In this document: piece by piece, positions 9,749 to 19,577 of the stretch
Numbering within the stretch: position 1 is the first letter of the stretch
How the letters are laid out: the number at the start of each line of letters is the position of its first letter
DNA from: Acinetobacter halotolerans
GTDB taxonomy: Bacteria > Pseudomonadota > Gammaproteobacteria > Pseudomonadales > Moraxellaceae
Direction of reading: 5' to 3'
Assembly: GCF_004208515.1 (NCBI RefSeq)
Contig: NZ_SGIM01000001.1
Location: 186,001-250,000, forward strand
DNA length: 64,000 bases
The notes under the pieces: generated by a model
Told to the model about the DNA's origin: nothing
Databases searched by the model: none
Seen by the model: only the letters and a program-made list of their open reading frames with translations
Program-made: the position numbers and the translations under genes

Positions 9749-9991
9749 ATGTTTAAACCTTTTGAACATGGTGATGAGTCTTCAGCGATTTATGATCTGA
9801 CTTTAGAAAATCAGGTCGATTGCGTGAGCTTATATGGCAATTTGCAAATTACTAAAGATCAAGCGGGTCTAAAAACCGCGAAAGCGTTGCAAAACTTTAT
9901 CAATGATGTGGTGGCGGCACTCGAGAAAGAAAACTTACCTGCGCAAATCGAGCGTCAAGCCGAACAAGAAATTGAAAATCCGTTTCTTTAA
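9749..9991 (+). CDS. Small conserved hypothetical protein (80 aa)
   Basis: A short acidic soluble protein with no signal peptide or membrane segment. It contains VDCVSLYGNLQITKDQAGL followed by a helical segment. I recognise no domain. It has a plausible ribosome site (GAGAATGAG before ATG) and a strong terminator just downstream, and codon use matches the neighbours, which supports it as a real gene. Function unknown. Confidence 0.6.
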   Translation: MFKPFEHGDESSAIYDLTLENQVDCVSLYGNLQITKDQAGLKTAKALQNFINDVVAALEKENLPAQIERQAEQEIENPFL

Positions 9992-10011
9992 ATGCAAATT
10001 GAAGCATAAAA

Positions 10012-10040
10012 AAACAGCCTACGTGAAGGCTGTTTTTTTT
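10012..10040. terminator. Bidirectional terminator between the small gene and aqpZ
   Basis: Stem AAACAGCCT / AGGCTGTTT, with an A-run on the left and a T-run on the right, so it can end transcripts from both convergent genes. Confidence 0.85.
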
Positions 10041-10054
10041 ATGAGGATTTATTC

Positions 10055-10744
10055 TTAGTCTTTCTCACGTCCTACAATTTTATAAATCACCGCACCAATC
10101 ACGGCACCAATAATTGGAGCGACCCAGAACAACCATAATTGGCTGAGTGCTGCTGTTTCAGCAAAGAATGCCACACCAGTACTACGTGCAGGGTTAACTG
10201 AAGTATTGGTCACTGGAATACTGATTAAGTGAATTAATGTTAAAGCCAAACCAATCGCAATCGGTGCGAATCCAGCAGGCGCACGACGATCCGTTGCTCC
10301 CATAATAATAATGATGAAGAATGCAGTCAGTACCACTTCAATGATGAAAGCAGAACCTAGCGAAAATTTATTTGGAGACAGATCACCAAAACCATTGCTG
10401 GCAAAACCACCTGTACCAGCGAAGCCTGCTTGACCTTGTACGATAATGTAAAGCACCAATGCCGCGATTGTTGCACCAATTACTTGAGAAATAATATAAG
10501 GAGCAAGTTCTTTTGCTTCAAAGCGTCCACCTACCCATAAACCCACACTGACGGCAGGGTTAAAGTGACCACCTGAAATATGACCAAACGCATAAGCACC
10601 CGTTAAAACGGTGAGACCGAATGCCAATGCCACGCCCATAAAGCCGATACCAAGTTCTGGATATGCTGCTGCTAGTACAGCACTACCACAACCACCAAAA
10701 ACGAGCCAAAAGGTTCCAAGAAATTCTGCTAAATATTTGTTCAT
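10055..10744 (-). CDS. aqpZ: Aquaporin Z
   Basis: MIP-family water channel, 229 residues. Both half-helix motifs are intact: GGHFNPAVS and SVNPARS. Six membrane segments plus the two re-entrant loops are visible. The open frame extends upstream, but the start at 10744 ([13 protein letters not shown]) fits family length and is preceded by GGTGA. It converges with the small upstream gene and shares a terminator with it. An AraC regulator of the same orientation lies upstream, 175 bases away. Confidence 0.93.
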   Translation of the reverse strand: MNKYLAEFLGTFWLVFGGCGSAVLAAAYPELGIGFMGVALAFGLTVLTGAYAFGHISGGHFNPAVSVGLWVGGRFEAKELAPYIISQVIGATIAALVLYIIVQGQAGFAGTGGFASNGFGDLSPNKFSLGSAFIIEVVLTAFFIIIIMGATDRRAPAGFAPIAIGLALTLIHLISIPVTNTSVNPARSTGVAFFAETAALSQLWLFWVAPIIGAVIGAVIYKIVGREKD

Positions 10745-10919
10745 TGTTATCACCACATATTTTTTAAAAAAGAAAAACCAAGCATCCAAAACTTTATTAT
10801 GGATATGTTTAACCCCTGTGAAAAAAATGTGAACTAATTCACATGGGTATATAGGTTCTTGTATAAAGGGTGTAACAAAAAGGATCAGTTGTGAAACAGT
10901 GAGTTCATCAATATTTTTA

Positions 10920-11927
10920 TTACGAATTGTAAATTGTGTTGTTGTTCCGCCACTGTTGCGGTGTCTGTCCTGTCCAAAGTTTAAAAGCACGTTGGAAAGC
11001 ACTTTGCTCTGAATAACAAAGCAGCAAGGCGATTTCTTGTAAACTGAGATGAGGGTCTTTTAAATATTCAGTCGACAACATAAAGCGAATTTGTTGTACA
11101 CGCTCCTGAAAAGTGGTGCCTTGTTGTTGCAAATGTCGTTGTAACTGTCGAACAGAAAGCCCTAATTTTTCTGCAATAAAATCGATCTGATATTGGTTCT
11201 TTTGCAAACCTGTCAAAATGGCATGTTGTAGACGTTGATCCAGTTGAGTTGAATTCGGTAACTTGTCTAATAAAGCTTGCGCCTGCTGTAACAGCAGTTG
11301 TTGTAGGGTATGGTCACTGCTTTTTAATGGTTTAAACGCTTCAGCTACTGGCAATAGCAGTTGCGTTTTAGGCTGTTCAAAACGAACCTTGCAGCGAAAA
11401 TATTGCTCATAAATGCTGATATTTTTTGGAGGGGGATTGACGAAATGCACTTCGTGTAAATGGATACTTTCACCTGACATAAACAACTTGAGGAATTGCA
11501 CCATCAATGCAATGGCAATTTCATCGGTGAGTTGAGTTGGATGCGGTTCAGGTGCTTCCCAACGGATGGAAACATAAGGATCATTAAACTCGACCACCAA
11601 AGGGCTACCATCATAAATCAAGCGATGAAAGTCATGATAGCGTGCCAAAGCTTCGCCCAAATTTTCACATGAAAGTGCGAGGTAAGCGATTATACCGAGA
11701 TGTTTAGGTTGCACATAGGCTGCAATTTCTAACCCAAGTCCAGTTTTGGGATCTAAGCGATTGAGATCTTCAAGCAAATCACGCCAAATCACATAATCGA
11801 AGCGTTCTAAGTTTTGAATTTGTTGTAATTGCTCAGGAACAGCAATATTTTCTGCCTCGCAATAGGCTTTGAGTAAATGCCCCAAACCACCAAAAACAGA
11901 GCCAGTATAGTTCTTGAGTTGAGACAT
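10920..11927 (-). CDS. AraC-family transcriptional regulator (arabinose-binding-like sensor domain)
   Basis: 335 residues. The N-terminal ~220 residues resemble the sensor domain of OruR/ArgR-type AraC proteins ([20 protein letters not shown]). The last ~100 residues contain two helix-turn-helix motifs, including [17 protein letters not shown] and [25 protein letters not shown]. This is the standard layout of activators of catabolic genes. No neighbouring catabolic operon is obvious: aqpZ lies downstream in the same direction and a hydroxylase-like gene is divergent, 115 bases away and a possible target. The effector is unknown. Confidence 0.88.
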   Translation of the reverse strand: MSQLKNYTGSVFGGLGHLLKAYCEAENIAVPEQLQQIQNLERFDYVIWRDLLEDLNRLDPKTGLGLEIAAYVQPKHLGIIAYLALSCENLGEALARYHDFHRLIYDGSPLVVEFNDPYVSIRWEAPEPHPTQLTDEIAIALMVQFLKLFMSGESIHLHEVHFVNPPPKNISIYEQYFRCKVRFEQPKTQLLLPVAEAFKPLKSSDHTLQQLLLQQAQALLDKLPNSTQLDQRLQHAILTGLQKNQYQIDFIAEKLGLSVRQLQRHLQQQGTTFQERVQQIRFMLSTEYLKDPHLSLQEIALLLCYSEQSAFQRAFKLWTGQTPQQWRNNNTIYNS

Positions 11928-12042
11928 CCTGTCGACTCCTTGGTTTGTCGTGTTTTGTCAATACAACTATAGCGTATCGTCAATACTTCGCCTACCAAAA
12001 TTTATATGCTGAATATAAGTAAGGACAGATTGGGAAAAAATC

Positions 12043-12687
12043 ATGCTAAAAGGTTTTATTGCAGGTTTGGCAGTTGCCAATGCATTTGAATGGTTTGCAC
12101 ATAAATATATTTTGCATGGCGTGCATCGCTCAGGGCAGCCACGATATAGCCCTGTACCGAGAAGTATGGAATCACATTGGGCCCATCATCGTGAAGTGCG
12201 TAAGCAGGAATTTGCCGATGAATGTTATGTGCAAGGATTCGAACATTGGCGCACACGTAATGAAGTGATGTCACTGGCGGTGGTGGCGGGGGTGGCAAGC
12301 GTGGCGTTCTATCCATTCTCAAAAGGCATGTTTTTGGCGGCACTCTACAGTGCTGGCAATTATTATTATGTGCATCGCCGTGCGCATTTAGAACCTGATT
12401 GGGCGAAAGCTAGCATCCCTTGGCATTATGATCATCATATGAACTCAAACCAAGATGCCAACTGGTGTGTGACGCGTCCTTGGTTTGATTATGTGATGGG
12501 AACCCGTGTGGTCTCTTCTGCGGACTTAAAAGAAGCGAATCCATTGGGCATACCTTTACCCGCAACATTCTCTAAGCTGCTTACCCAAGCGATAGAATCT
12601 GTTTTTCCTGCCAAGTGGGTGGAACAAAAGCCAAAATTGCTTGCATCTGCTGCTGTTGAAGAAGCGGAAAAGCAATCCGTGGCTTAA
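12043..12687 (+). CDS. Fatty acid hydroxylase / sterol desaturase superfamily protein
   Basis: 214-residue protein with the clustered histidine motifs of di-iron membrane hydroxylases: HKYILHG near residue 20, HWAHHRE near 46-52, HRRAHLEPDWAK near 111-122 and WHYDHHM near 127. Hydrophobic segments lie near the N-terminus and at residues 75-100. The substrate is probably a lipid, but it cannot be read from the sequence. It is transcribed away from the AraC regulator upstream, which may control it. Confidence 0.8.
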   Translation: MLKGFIAGLAVANAFEWFAHKYILHGVHRSGQPRYSPVPRSMESHWAHHREVRKQEFADECYVQGFEHWRTRNEVMSLAVVAGVASVAFYPFSKGMFLAALYSAGNYYYVHRRAHLEPDWAKASIPWHYDHHMNSNQDANWCVTRPWFDYVMGTRVVSSADLKEANPLGIPLPATFSKLLTQAIESVFPAKWVEQKPKLLASAAVEEAEKQSVA

Positions 12688-12918
12688 ATTGATTATTTAG
12701 AGGATGCAACGTGCAGAATTGAATCCCTCGATGAGATCGGTATTTTGATTGGTCGTGAGCAAACCAAATGGGATGCTGTCGTGAATTGTCAATAAAATAG
12801 GGTTTTAATGTCAATATTTCTGCTGCTTTTATCGCTATTTTGGCTCAGGCACTTTAAATGCTTAGAATTTACTCAAAATGGCTGTATGTTCTCTTACCCT
12901 CTGGCGTTGTTTATACGC

Positions 12919-12960
12919 AGTTTCTATACCTTGCTCAGCAAGGTATTTTTTTGCCTTAAA
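12919..12960 (-). pseudogene. Decayed copy of the hisF 3' end
   Basis: Read on the minus strand, this stretch encodes [11 protein letters not shown], against [11 protein letters not shown] at the C-terminus of the intact hisF about 115 bases away (13038-13070). In the 33-base core 28 bases match, and the differences are mostly silent. The surrounding sequence no longer aligns clearly. It looks like the remains of a partial duplication or an old recombination event. Confidence 0.6.
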
Positions 12961-12970
12961 TATGACCACA

Positions 12971-13005
12971 TAAAAAACCTCTCAAATATGAAAGTTGAGA
13001 GGTTT
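12971..13005 (-). terminator. Terminator after hisF
   Basis: Stem AACCTCTCAA / TTGAGAGGTT followed, on the minus strand, by a T-run. It lies about 20 bases beyond the hisF stop. Confidence 0.8.
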
Positions 13006-13025
13006 GGCGTTAATAGGGAAATGGT

Positions 13026-13784
13026 TTAGAGGCGCATTTCAATGCCTTGCTCAGCAAGATATTGTTTCGCTTCAGGAATGCTATGTTGACCAAAGTGGAA
13101 AATTGAAGCTGCAAGGACTGCATCTGCGCCACCTTTTAAAATACCATCGGCTAAATGTTGTAAGTTGCCTACACCACCTGACGCAATGGTCGGAACACTG
13201 ACGCGGTCATTGATCGCACGCATCAGTGCAATGTCATAACCTGCTTTGGTGCCATCGGCATCCATACTGGTAATCAATAATTCGCCTGCGCCAAAATCAG
13301 CCATTTTCACCGCCCATTCAATCGCATCGATACCTGTCGGTTTACGTCCGCCGTGAGTAAAAATTTCCCACTTATTCTCGCCCGTTTTTTTCGCATCAAT
13401 CGCAACGACGATACATTGCGCACCAAAACGTTGTGAAGCTTCCTGTACAAATTCAGGATTAAATACAGCTGCTGAGTTGATGCTGACCTTATCCGCGCCA
13501 GCATTGAGCAGTAAACGAATATCTTCTACTTTGCGCACACCGCCACCGACGGTTAATGGTACAAATACACTTTCAGCCATCCGTTCTACAGTGCGGTAAG
13601 TGGTGTCGCGTCCATGATGGGTAGCAGTGATATCTAAAAAGGTAATTTCATCGGCGCCTTGTTCGTTATAACGACGAGCAACCTCGACAGGATCACCTGC
13701 ATCACGAATATCAAGGAATTGAACGCCTTTGACGACTCGACCATTATCAACATCTAAGCAAGGGATAATACGTTTTGCGAGCAT
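13026..13784 (-). CDS. hisF: Imidazole glycerol phosphate synthase subunit HisF
   Basis: Cyclase subunit of IGP synthase (histidine biosynthesis), a (beta/alpha)8 barrel of 252 residues, the usual length. The catalytic Asp residues are in IPCLDVDNG (residue 11) and VVAIDAKK (near 130), and the phosphate-binding loops are TVGGGVR and ASGGVG. It joins HisH, encoded 7.4 kb away, to form the heterodimer. The ATG at 13784 has GGAA seven bases upstream; an in-frame TTG at 13796 lies within that ribosome site and is less likely. It is divergent from thrB. Confidence 0.96.
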   Translation of the reverse strand: MLAKRIIPCLDVDNGRVVKGVQFLDIRDAGDPVEVARRYNEQGADEITFLDITATHHGRDTTYRTVERMAESVFVPLTVGGGVRKVEDIRLLLNAGADKVSINSAAVFNPEFVQEASQRFGAQCIVVAIDAKKTGENKWEIFTHGGRKPTGIDAIEWAVKMADFGAGELLITSMDADGTKAGYDIALMRAINDRVSVPTIASGGVGNLQHLADGILKGGADAVLAASIFHFGQHSIPEAKQYLAEQGIEMRL

Positions 13785-13896
13785 AAAATTTTCCAAAAAA
13801 TCGCCAATAAAGAAAGGAGACCGATTTAGGTGCTACACCTTCATGAAGGGAACAGGTATTCTAGCAAACTTCACAGCTATTTTTTGCAGGTTTTCC

Positions 13897-14847
13897 ATGT
13901 CGGTTTATACCCCGTTGAGTTTAGAACAAGTTCAAGCCTTTGCTGAGCCTTATGGTTTAGCAGTGATTGACCTGATTCCAATCCAAGGCGGTATTCAAAA
14001 CACCAATTATTTTTTGGTGGATCAAAATCAGAAGCAGTATGTTTTAACGGTTTTTGAAGAATTAGATGCGATCGGAGCAGGTGAACTGGTGCCTGTACTG
14101 GATTGTTTGGGACAAGCAGGCGTGCCTGTGGCAGTACCCTTGAAACACCACGGTCAGGCGATTCATAGTATTGCCGATAAACCTGCACAAATTGCGCCAC
14201 GGATCATGGGCGAACATCCAGAAGATACGACCATTGAGCAGATTGAAGCGATTGCTCAAGCACAAGCAAAATTGCATTTGGCTTTACAAGGCTTTCCTCT
14301 AGAACGTGATTTTAACCGTAATCATCAGTATTGGTCAGATGTCGCTGAACAGCTCAAGCCACAGATGAATATTGATGATCAAAGTTTATTGGCGCTGGTC
14401 TTTCAGCAATTTGCCGACATCACACAACAACATCCTGATCGTCCAGTGGGCTTTATCCATTCAGACTTATTTAGAGACAACACGCTATTTGAAGGCAATC
14501 AGTTAAACGGTATTCTTGATTTTTATGAACTCAATCAAGATGAGTGGTTATTTGATATTGCGATTAGTATCAATGATTTCTGTACTGCCTATCCACAAGC
14601 GTATCTTGATCAGCGTAAAGCAGATGCATTTTTGGCGGCTTATCAAGTGATTCGCACGCTTAGCGATGATGAGCTGGCGTGTTTAGATATTTATTTAGCG
14701 ATGGCGGCCTGCCGTTTCTGGAGTATGCGTTTACAAGTGGCGCAGAAAAATGCAGCGCATGGTCGTACAGGTGAAGATATTTCTCAGAAAGATCCAGTTG
14801 AAATGCGAATGATGTTACTAGACCGATTACAACGAATCACAGCTTAG
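13897..14847 (+). CDS. thrB: Homoserine kinase (ThrB type II, APH fold)
   Basis: Phosphorylates homoserine in threonine biosynthesis. At 316 residues it belongs to the aminoglycoside-phosphotransferase-like type of homoserine kinase used by Pseudomonas and Acinetobacter, not the GHMP type of E. coli. The catalytic loop FIHSDLFRDNTLF is at about residues 187-199 and the metal-binding GILDFYE at about 208. The open frame extends upstream to 13729, but it would overlap hisF; MSVYTPLSLEQV at 13897 is the typical N-terminus. A cold-shock/DUF1294 gene follows after 9 bases. Confidence 0.92.
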   Translation: MSVYTPLSLEQVQAFAEPYGLAVIDLIPIQGGIQNTNYFLVDQNQKQYVLTVFEELDAIGAGELVPVLDCLGQAGVPVAVPLKHHGQAIHSIADKPAQIAPRIMGEHPEDTTIEQIEAIAQAQAKLHLALQGFPLERDFNRNHQYWSDVAEQLKPQMNIDDQSLLALVFQQFADITQQHPDRPVGFIHSDLFRDNTLFEGNQLNGILDFYELNQDEWLFDIAISINDFCTAYPQAYLDQRKADAFLAAYQVIRTLSDDELACLDIYLAMAACRFWSMRLQVAQKNAAHGRTGEDISQKDPVEMRMMLLDRLQRITA

Positions 14848-14856
14848 GAAAAAGTC

Positions 14857-15474
14857 ATGCGAGATCAAGGACGTTTAGTGGAATGGTTTGATGACAAAGG
14901 CTATGGCTTTATTCAACCCAATGATGCGAAGAAAGAGCGAGTTTTTCTACATATTAAAGACTTTGCTCGCACTGGCCCAAGACCGATTGTGGGCTGTGCT
15001 TTAGATTATTTGGTGATTTTAGATGAGCGTGGTCGCTATCGCGCGCAACAAGTCGTTTATTTAAAAGCATCACAAGTGATTGAGCATAAAGCCGCGCCTG
15101 TTCGACCGACCACAGCGACTGGATGGTCGCCGATGAAAGTCGGGATTGGGGTTTATATTGTCTTTATGGTGATTGCGAGTTTTAGCAAGCTATTACCGCC
15201 GTTTACCTTACTCTTTGTGAGTTTGATGAATGCATTGAGTTATTGGTTGTATTCACAAGACAAAGAAGCAGCACAATTGGGCAATCGTCGGATACCCGAA
15301 CAGACTCTGCACATCGTTGATTCTTTGGGTGGATGGTGCGCTGGTTGGCTTGCCCAGCAAAAACTGAGACATAAAACACAAAAACAACCGTTTCGTAAGA
15401 TTTATTTCTGTACCATAGCTTTTCATATATTATTGATATGTTGGTTAATTTCTCCACTCAATATTTTTCATTGA
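14857..15474 (+). CDS. Cold-shock domain plus DUF1294 membrane protein
   Basis: 205 residues. Residues 1-70 form a cold-shock-like OB fold (GRLVEWFDDKGYGFIQP, VFLHIKDF) that should bind single-stranded nucleic acid. Residues ~85-205 form a DUF1294 membrane domain with about three hydrophobic helices and the polar motif YSQDKEAA. The fusion is a known architecture in gamma-proteobacteria, but its role is unknown. It starts 9 bases after thrB and is probably cotranscribed with it and with the next membrane protein. Confidence 0.85.
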   Translation: MRDQGRLVEWFDDKGYGFIQPNDAKKERVFLHIKDFARTGPRPIVGCALDYLVILDERGRYRAQQVVYLKASQVIEHKAAPVRPTTATGWSPMKVGIGVYIVFMVIASFSKLLPPFTLLFVSLMNALSYWLYSQDKEAAQLGNRRIPEQTLHIVDSLGGWCAGWLAQQKLRHKTQKQPFRKIYFCTIAFHILLICWLISPLNIFH

Positions 15475-15498
15475 GGGAGGTTTTGGAGCTAAATAAAA

Positions 15499-15891
15499 AT
15501 GAATTACTCTGTTGATCAAGACCCGAATCGTACTTTGACCTTGATTCTTTATGTGCTTTATATTATTGCGATTTTTAGCGGTGGTTTATTGGCGATCATT
15601 GCCTTGATTATTAACTATGTGAAACGTAGCGATGTACAAGGTTCAATTTTTGAAAGCCACTTTACTTGGCAAATTCGCACCTTTTGGTGGTATTTAGCGT
15701 GGAATATTGTTGCCTTTATCCCATTTTTCTTCCTGTTTTTGACAGGCGATAATCCAAATGCATTTGCTGGTGTTGCGCTTTCTGGCACGGTTTTCTGTGT
15801 ATCAGTTATTTTTGTTGCATGGGTATGGATCGTTTATCGCGCGATTCGTGGTTTGATTGCATTGAATGACAATAAACCGATGTATCAGTAA
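15499..15891 (+). CDS. DUF4870-like membrane protein
   Basis: 130 residues with three predicted membrane helices (about residues 14-35, 60-80 and 95-118) and the family-like motif SHFTWQIRTFWW between helices 1 and 2. It lies 25 bases after the cold-shock/DUF1294 gene in the same direction, so it is probably the end of the thrB transcript. A hairpin terminator follows. Function unknown. Confidence 0.75.
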   Translation: MNYSVDQDPNRTLTLILYVLYIIAIFSGGLLAIIALIINYVKRSDVQGSIFESHFTWQIRTFWWYLAWNIVAFIPFFFLFLTGDNPNAFAGVALSGTVFCVSVIFVAWVWIVYRAIRGLIALNDNKPMYQ

Positions 15892-15920
15892 ACGGTCATT
15901 CACTACATGGATTCGCCGTT

Positions 15921-15948
15921 AGAGAGAGCTTTTTAGCTCTCTTTTTTC
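15921..15948. terminator. Bidirectional terminator between convergent membrane protein genes
   Basis: Stem AGAGAGCT / AGCTCTCT with a T-run on the right. It overlaps the last codons of the minus-strand transporter. Confidence 0.75.
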
Positions 15949-16817
15949 TTTTCGAAAAACTTAAGTTTCAACTCACTCACCAAAACCCCTAAGACCACCA
16001 GTAAACCACCAAATAACGCCAGTAGCGGCAACCGTTCACCTGCGATACGCCCAAATAATCCTGCCCAAACAGGTTCGCCAGCATAAATGATAGCAGCACG
16101 GCTTGGATCAACCATTCGTTGTGCCCAATTCATCACAAATTGAATCAATGCACTGGCAAGCCCTAAGCCCACTGCGATCATCACTAAGGGCCAAGAAAAA
16201 GTTGGAATACTATGTTCGCCAACAAGGGGCATACTGGCAAATGACAATCCAGAAGCAACCACCAACTGAACCACCGTGACACGTCTCAGATTCACTTTCC
16301 CTGCAAAATATCCAATCAAAATAATTTCTAAAGCGATCACAAAGGCACAGATCAAGGTGAGCATTTGCCCATAATTTAAATTGATACTCGAAAAATCGTT
16401 CCCAGTTAAAAAGACTAACCCCGTAAACGCCAAGGCTGAGCCAATCCATGTCATCAAAGACGGCCGTTTCTGGAAAATGACCCACATCAATATGGGAACG
16501 AGTGGAACATAAAGCGCTGTCAGAAAGGCCGACTCACTACTCAGGATTGTTTGCAGGCCAATGGTTTGTGTACCATAACCAATGGCAATCATGAGGCCAA
16601 TTGCTGTACCTGCAAGGGTTTCCTTGAGCGTCAAACCAGCCATGGATTTCATTGAAATAAGCAAGATCACCAATGCCGCCACCGCAAAGCGACAACCGAC
16701 AAAAAACATCGGGCTACTAAAATTCAGAGCATATTGCACCGCTAAAAAAGTACCACCCCAAATCATAGTAATAAAAATCAGGGCGAGTTGAGGCGTATAG
16801 GCGTTAAATTTTGTCAC
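15933..16817 (-). CDS. EamA-family (DMT) transporter
   Basis: 294 residues with ten predicted membrane helices in two EamA repeats, typical of drug/metabolite exporters of the inner membrane. The N-terminus reads LALIFITMIWGGTFLAVQ and the second repeat contains IYAGEPVWAGLFG. The charged tail (KLKFFEKKKES) should be cytoplasmic. The substrate cannot be predicted. Its stop codon overlaps the shared terminator with the converging gene. Confidence 0.88.
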   Translation of the reverse strand: MTKFNAYTPQLALIFITMIWGGTFLAVQYALNFSSPMFFVGCRFAVAALVILLISMKSMAGLTLKETLAGTAIGLMIAIGYGTQTIGLQTILSSESAFLTALYVPLVPILMWVIFQKRPSLMTWIGSALAFTGLVFLTGNDFSSINLNYGQMLTLICAFVIALEIILIGYFAGKVNLRRVTVVQLVVASGLSFASMPLVGEHSIPTFSWPLVMIAVGLGLASALIQFVMNWAQRMVDPSRAAIIYAGEPVWAGLFGRIAGERLPLLALFGGLLVVLGVLVSELKLKFFEKKKES

Positions 16818-16887
16818 AACAGTTCCTAAAGCTACATTTCACTTAGCAGAGCTAAATACCTTGCTAAATGAAATGTTTTCCCCGAGC

Positions 16888-17739
16888 TTATCTTAGCAAT
16901 AGCACAGGTTTTGTGGAGCGAACTAATAGTTTCGTGGTGGTGCTACCAATAAAGAATTGACGGATTTTGGAGTGTCCATAAGCACCGATCACCATTAAAT
17001 CAATATTCTTTTGGTCGGCGTAATTCAGAATACTTTCATCAACATCACCTTCCAAAGTGCTTAATGTCATATTAAAGCCTTGTGACTCTAATTGTTCTTT
17101 TGCCCAAGCAAGTTGAGTGTGTATTTCTTGGTTGGGTTGACCTATATAGACCAGATGTGCAGCGAGTCCTTTAAGTAAAGGGCTATTCGCAATCTTCTCT
17201 ACGCACTTCTTCGCCGTTGCACTGCCATCAAACGCCACTAAGAAAGATTGAGGCTGAGTGAAGGGTGATGAGGCAATTAAAACAGGTTGGTGAATGGCAC
17301 GTACTACATTCTCGATTTGTGTGCCTATTTTATCGGAATGGTATGCAGTTTGAGTACCATGTTTTCCCATGATCAGCACACGTATATCTTCTTCCAAAGC
17401 GACAATGGTTTCTAACAAACTGCCACGACGTTGGAAGCTATGTACATCGAGACTGAAGTTGTCTAGCACATATTTTTTTGCCTCACGAAGCAAAATTTTG
17501 CCATGCTCAATCTCAATTTTTCCTCGACGTTCATCTAGCTCTACTAACTCATTTAATAAGCTTTCTCGACTTCCCAAGCCAATCGCACCGCTTAAATCCT
17601 GTGGTACTTGCGCTCTCGGCGTATCGATCACATGTAAAAGTTCAAGTGGCGCATTCAGTTTTTGGCTAAACCAAGCAGCATAATCACATACCGTATTTGT
17701 GCCGATTGAACCATCAATACACGCAATAATTTTTGACAT
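16888..17739 (-). CDS. Tandem universal stress protein
   Basis: 283 residues made of two UspA domains (about 1-150 and 155-283). The second domain has the ATP-binding-type motif GAYGHSKIRQFFIGSTTTKLL; the first has a partly matching GKHGTQTAYHSDKIGTQIE. The gene lies 117 bases downstream of a SulP anion transporter on the same strand. Usp-SulP neighbours are common in Acinetobacter and Pseudomonas, so a link to bicarbonate or sulfate transport under stress is plausible but inferred. Confidence 0.9.
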   Translation of the reverse strand: MSKIIACIDGSIGTNTVCDYAAWFSQKLNAPLELLHVIDTPRAQVPQDLSGAIGLGSRESLLNELVELDERRGKIEIEHGKILLREAKKYVLDNFSLDVHSFQRRGSLLETIVALEEDIRVLIMGKHGTQTAYHSDKIGTQIENVVRAIHQPVLIASSPFTQPQSFLVAFDGSATAKKCVEKIANSPLLKGLAAHLVYIGQPNQEIHTQLAWAKEQLESQGFNMTLSTLEGDVDESILNYADQKNIDLMVIGAYGHSKIRQFFIGSTTTKLLVRSTKPVLLLR

Positions 17740-17856
17740 TGTTATAATTTCCTTTTAATGGACTTCTTTCATCAATCCCTCTTGCGGAACTTCAATCGTT
17801 CCTCATTCTCCCAGTGGGAGAAATACAAAGAGGGAATAAAGAATGATGAAAGCGGT

Positions 17857-19344
17857 CTAGTGATTGTCCAAACGATCTAGCGCATTTGGTTTGTCATGTA
17901 CACCAAATTTATCAACCATCGTTTGACTTGCTTCATTCATCCCGATCAGTTCAACATCCGTTCCTTCACGTTTAAATTTAATCACAACTTTATCAACGGC
18001 TGCTACGGCTGAAACATCCCAAAAATGAGCTTGACTAAGATCGATCACAACTTTTGAAATAGCTTCTTTAAAATCAAAGGATGCCGTAAATTTATCAGCA
18101 GAACTAAAGAAGATCTGACCTGTAACCACATAGGTACGGGTACTTTCAGCTTCATCGAAAACAGATTGAACTGCCATATAACGTTCGATTTTATTGGCAA
18201 AAAATAGCGCAGATAACAGCACACCGACCAGTACACCATAAGCTAAGTTATGGGTTGCGACAACAATCGCAACTGTCGCGATCATGACGATATTACTTGA
18301 GAGTGGGTATTGGCGAATATTTCTGAGTGAATCCCAGTTAAATGTACCAATTGATACCATGATCATCACAGCGACCAGCGCAGCCATAGGAATGATTTTC
18401 AGCCAATCACTAATGAACACCACCATGATCAACAAGAATATACCTGCACAGAATGTAGATAAACGAGTACGACCGCCAGATTTAACATTAATAATGGATT
18501 GACCAATCATGGCACAACCAGCCATACCGCCCATAAAACCAGAGGCGATATTGGCTACCCCTTGGCCTTTACATTCGCGGTTTTTGTCACTCGAAGTATC
18601 AGTTAAATCATCGACAATCGTGGCTGTCATCATCGACTCAAGTAAGCCTACTGCGGCCAACGCTGCTGCATAAGGGAAAATAATACGAAGTGTTTCTAAG
18701 TTCAGTGGAATGTCTGGTAGCAAGAACACAGGCAGTGTATCAGGCAGTTGACCCATATCACCGACAGTACGAATGTCCAGTCCCATCAGGATTGCAACAA
18801 TGGTTAAAACCACAATGGTCACCAAAGGCGATGGAATTAATGTTCCAATTTTAGGGATGTATGGGAATAAATAAATAATCGCTAAACCTGCCGCAGTCAT
18901 AGCATAGACATGCCATGTGACATTGGTGAGTTCAGGTAACTGTGCCATAAAAATCAAAATTGCTAAGGCATTCACAAAGCCGATAACGACGGATTTAGAC
19001 ACAAAGCGCATAAATTGCGCTAGCTTTAAATACCCAGCCACAATTTGCAGGACCCCTGTCAGGATCGTCGCAGCAAGGAGGTATTGCAGTCCATGCTCTT
19101 TCACCAGCACGACCATGAGCAGTGCCATGGCACCTGTTGCAGCGGAAATCATACCAGGGCGACCGCCGACAAAGGAAATCACAACTGCGATACAGAACGA
19201 CGCATATAGCCCAATTTTAGGATCTACACCTGCAATAATCGAAAATGCAATTGCTTCGGGAACAAGTGCTAAAGCAACAACAAGACCCGCCAGCACATCG
19301 CCGCGGATATTGGAGAACCATTGTTCTCTTACATTGGAAAACAT
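17857..19344 (-). CDS. SulP-family anion transporter with STAS domain
   Basis: 495 residues. A membrane domain of about 11-14 helices (residues ~10-385) contains the SulP features [20 protein letters not shown] and [16 protein letters not shown]-terminal STAS domain (residues ~400-490) has [20 protein letters not shown], with Ser in the position seen in anti-sigma-antagonist folds. The substrate could be sulfate, bicarbonate or another dicarboxylate; the short STAS and the Usp neighbour favour the bicarbonate-type group. This is an inner membrane protein. Confidence 0.9.
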   Translation of the reverse strand: MFSNVREQWFSNIRGDVLAGLVVALALVPEAIAFSIIAGVDPKIGLYASFCIAVVISFVGGRPGMISAATGAMALLMVVLVKEHGLQYLLAATILTGVLQIVAGYLKLAQFMRFVSKSVVIGFVNALAILIFMAQLPELTNVTWHVYAMTAAGLAIIYLFPYIPKIGTLIPSPLVTIVVLTIVAILMGLDIRTVGDMGQLPDTLPVFLLPDIPLNLETLRIIFPYAAALAAVGLLESMMTATIVDDLTDTSSDKNRECKGQGVANIASGFMGGMAGCAMIGQSIINVKSGGRTRLSTFCAGIFLLIMVVFISDWLKIIPMAALVAVMIMVSIGTFNWDSLRNIRQYPLSSNIVMIATVAIVVATHNLAYGVLVGVLLSALFFANKIERYMAVQSVFDEAESTRTYVVTGQIFFSSADKFTASFDFKEAISKVVIDLSQAHFWDVSAVAAVDKVVIKFKREGTDVELIGMNEASQTMVDKFGVHDKPNALDRLDNH

Positions 19345-19533
19345 AGAAATAGCCTATTTCTTTAAGAATATAAAAAGGCTAGTGATGTGATATATAAAAA
19401 CACACGACTACACCACATCACTAGACAGTGATGAGTTCATTACAAATAAGAGGTAAAAAACTAAGGTGGCGTAAGTGTCATTATAAAAAAGAGGGGTGTG
19501 TACGAAAGTGTCGTTAGCATAACATTTAAGCTT

Positions 19534-19569
19534 CAAAAGCTCTAGCCATTATTTAAATCACTAGAGCTC
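19534..19569 (-). terminator. Terminator after hisA
   Basis: Stem AGCTCTAG / CTAGAGCT with a 15-base loop; on the minus strand it is followed by TTTT. It lies just past the hisA stop. Confidence 0.65.
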
Positions 19570-19577
19570 TTGATCAA

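Noticed and set aside
10745-11002. Upstream extension of aqpZ
   Set aside because: It would run into the AraC gene; family length and ribosome site support the start at 10744.
12808-13029. 73-codon plus-strand frame after the hydroxylase-like gene
   Set aside because: It covers the hisF remnant and the hisF terminator, with no ribosome site; composition is not protein-like.
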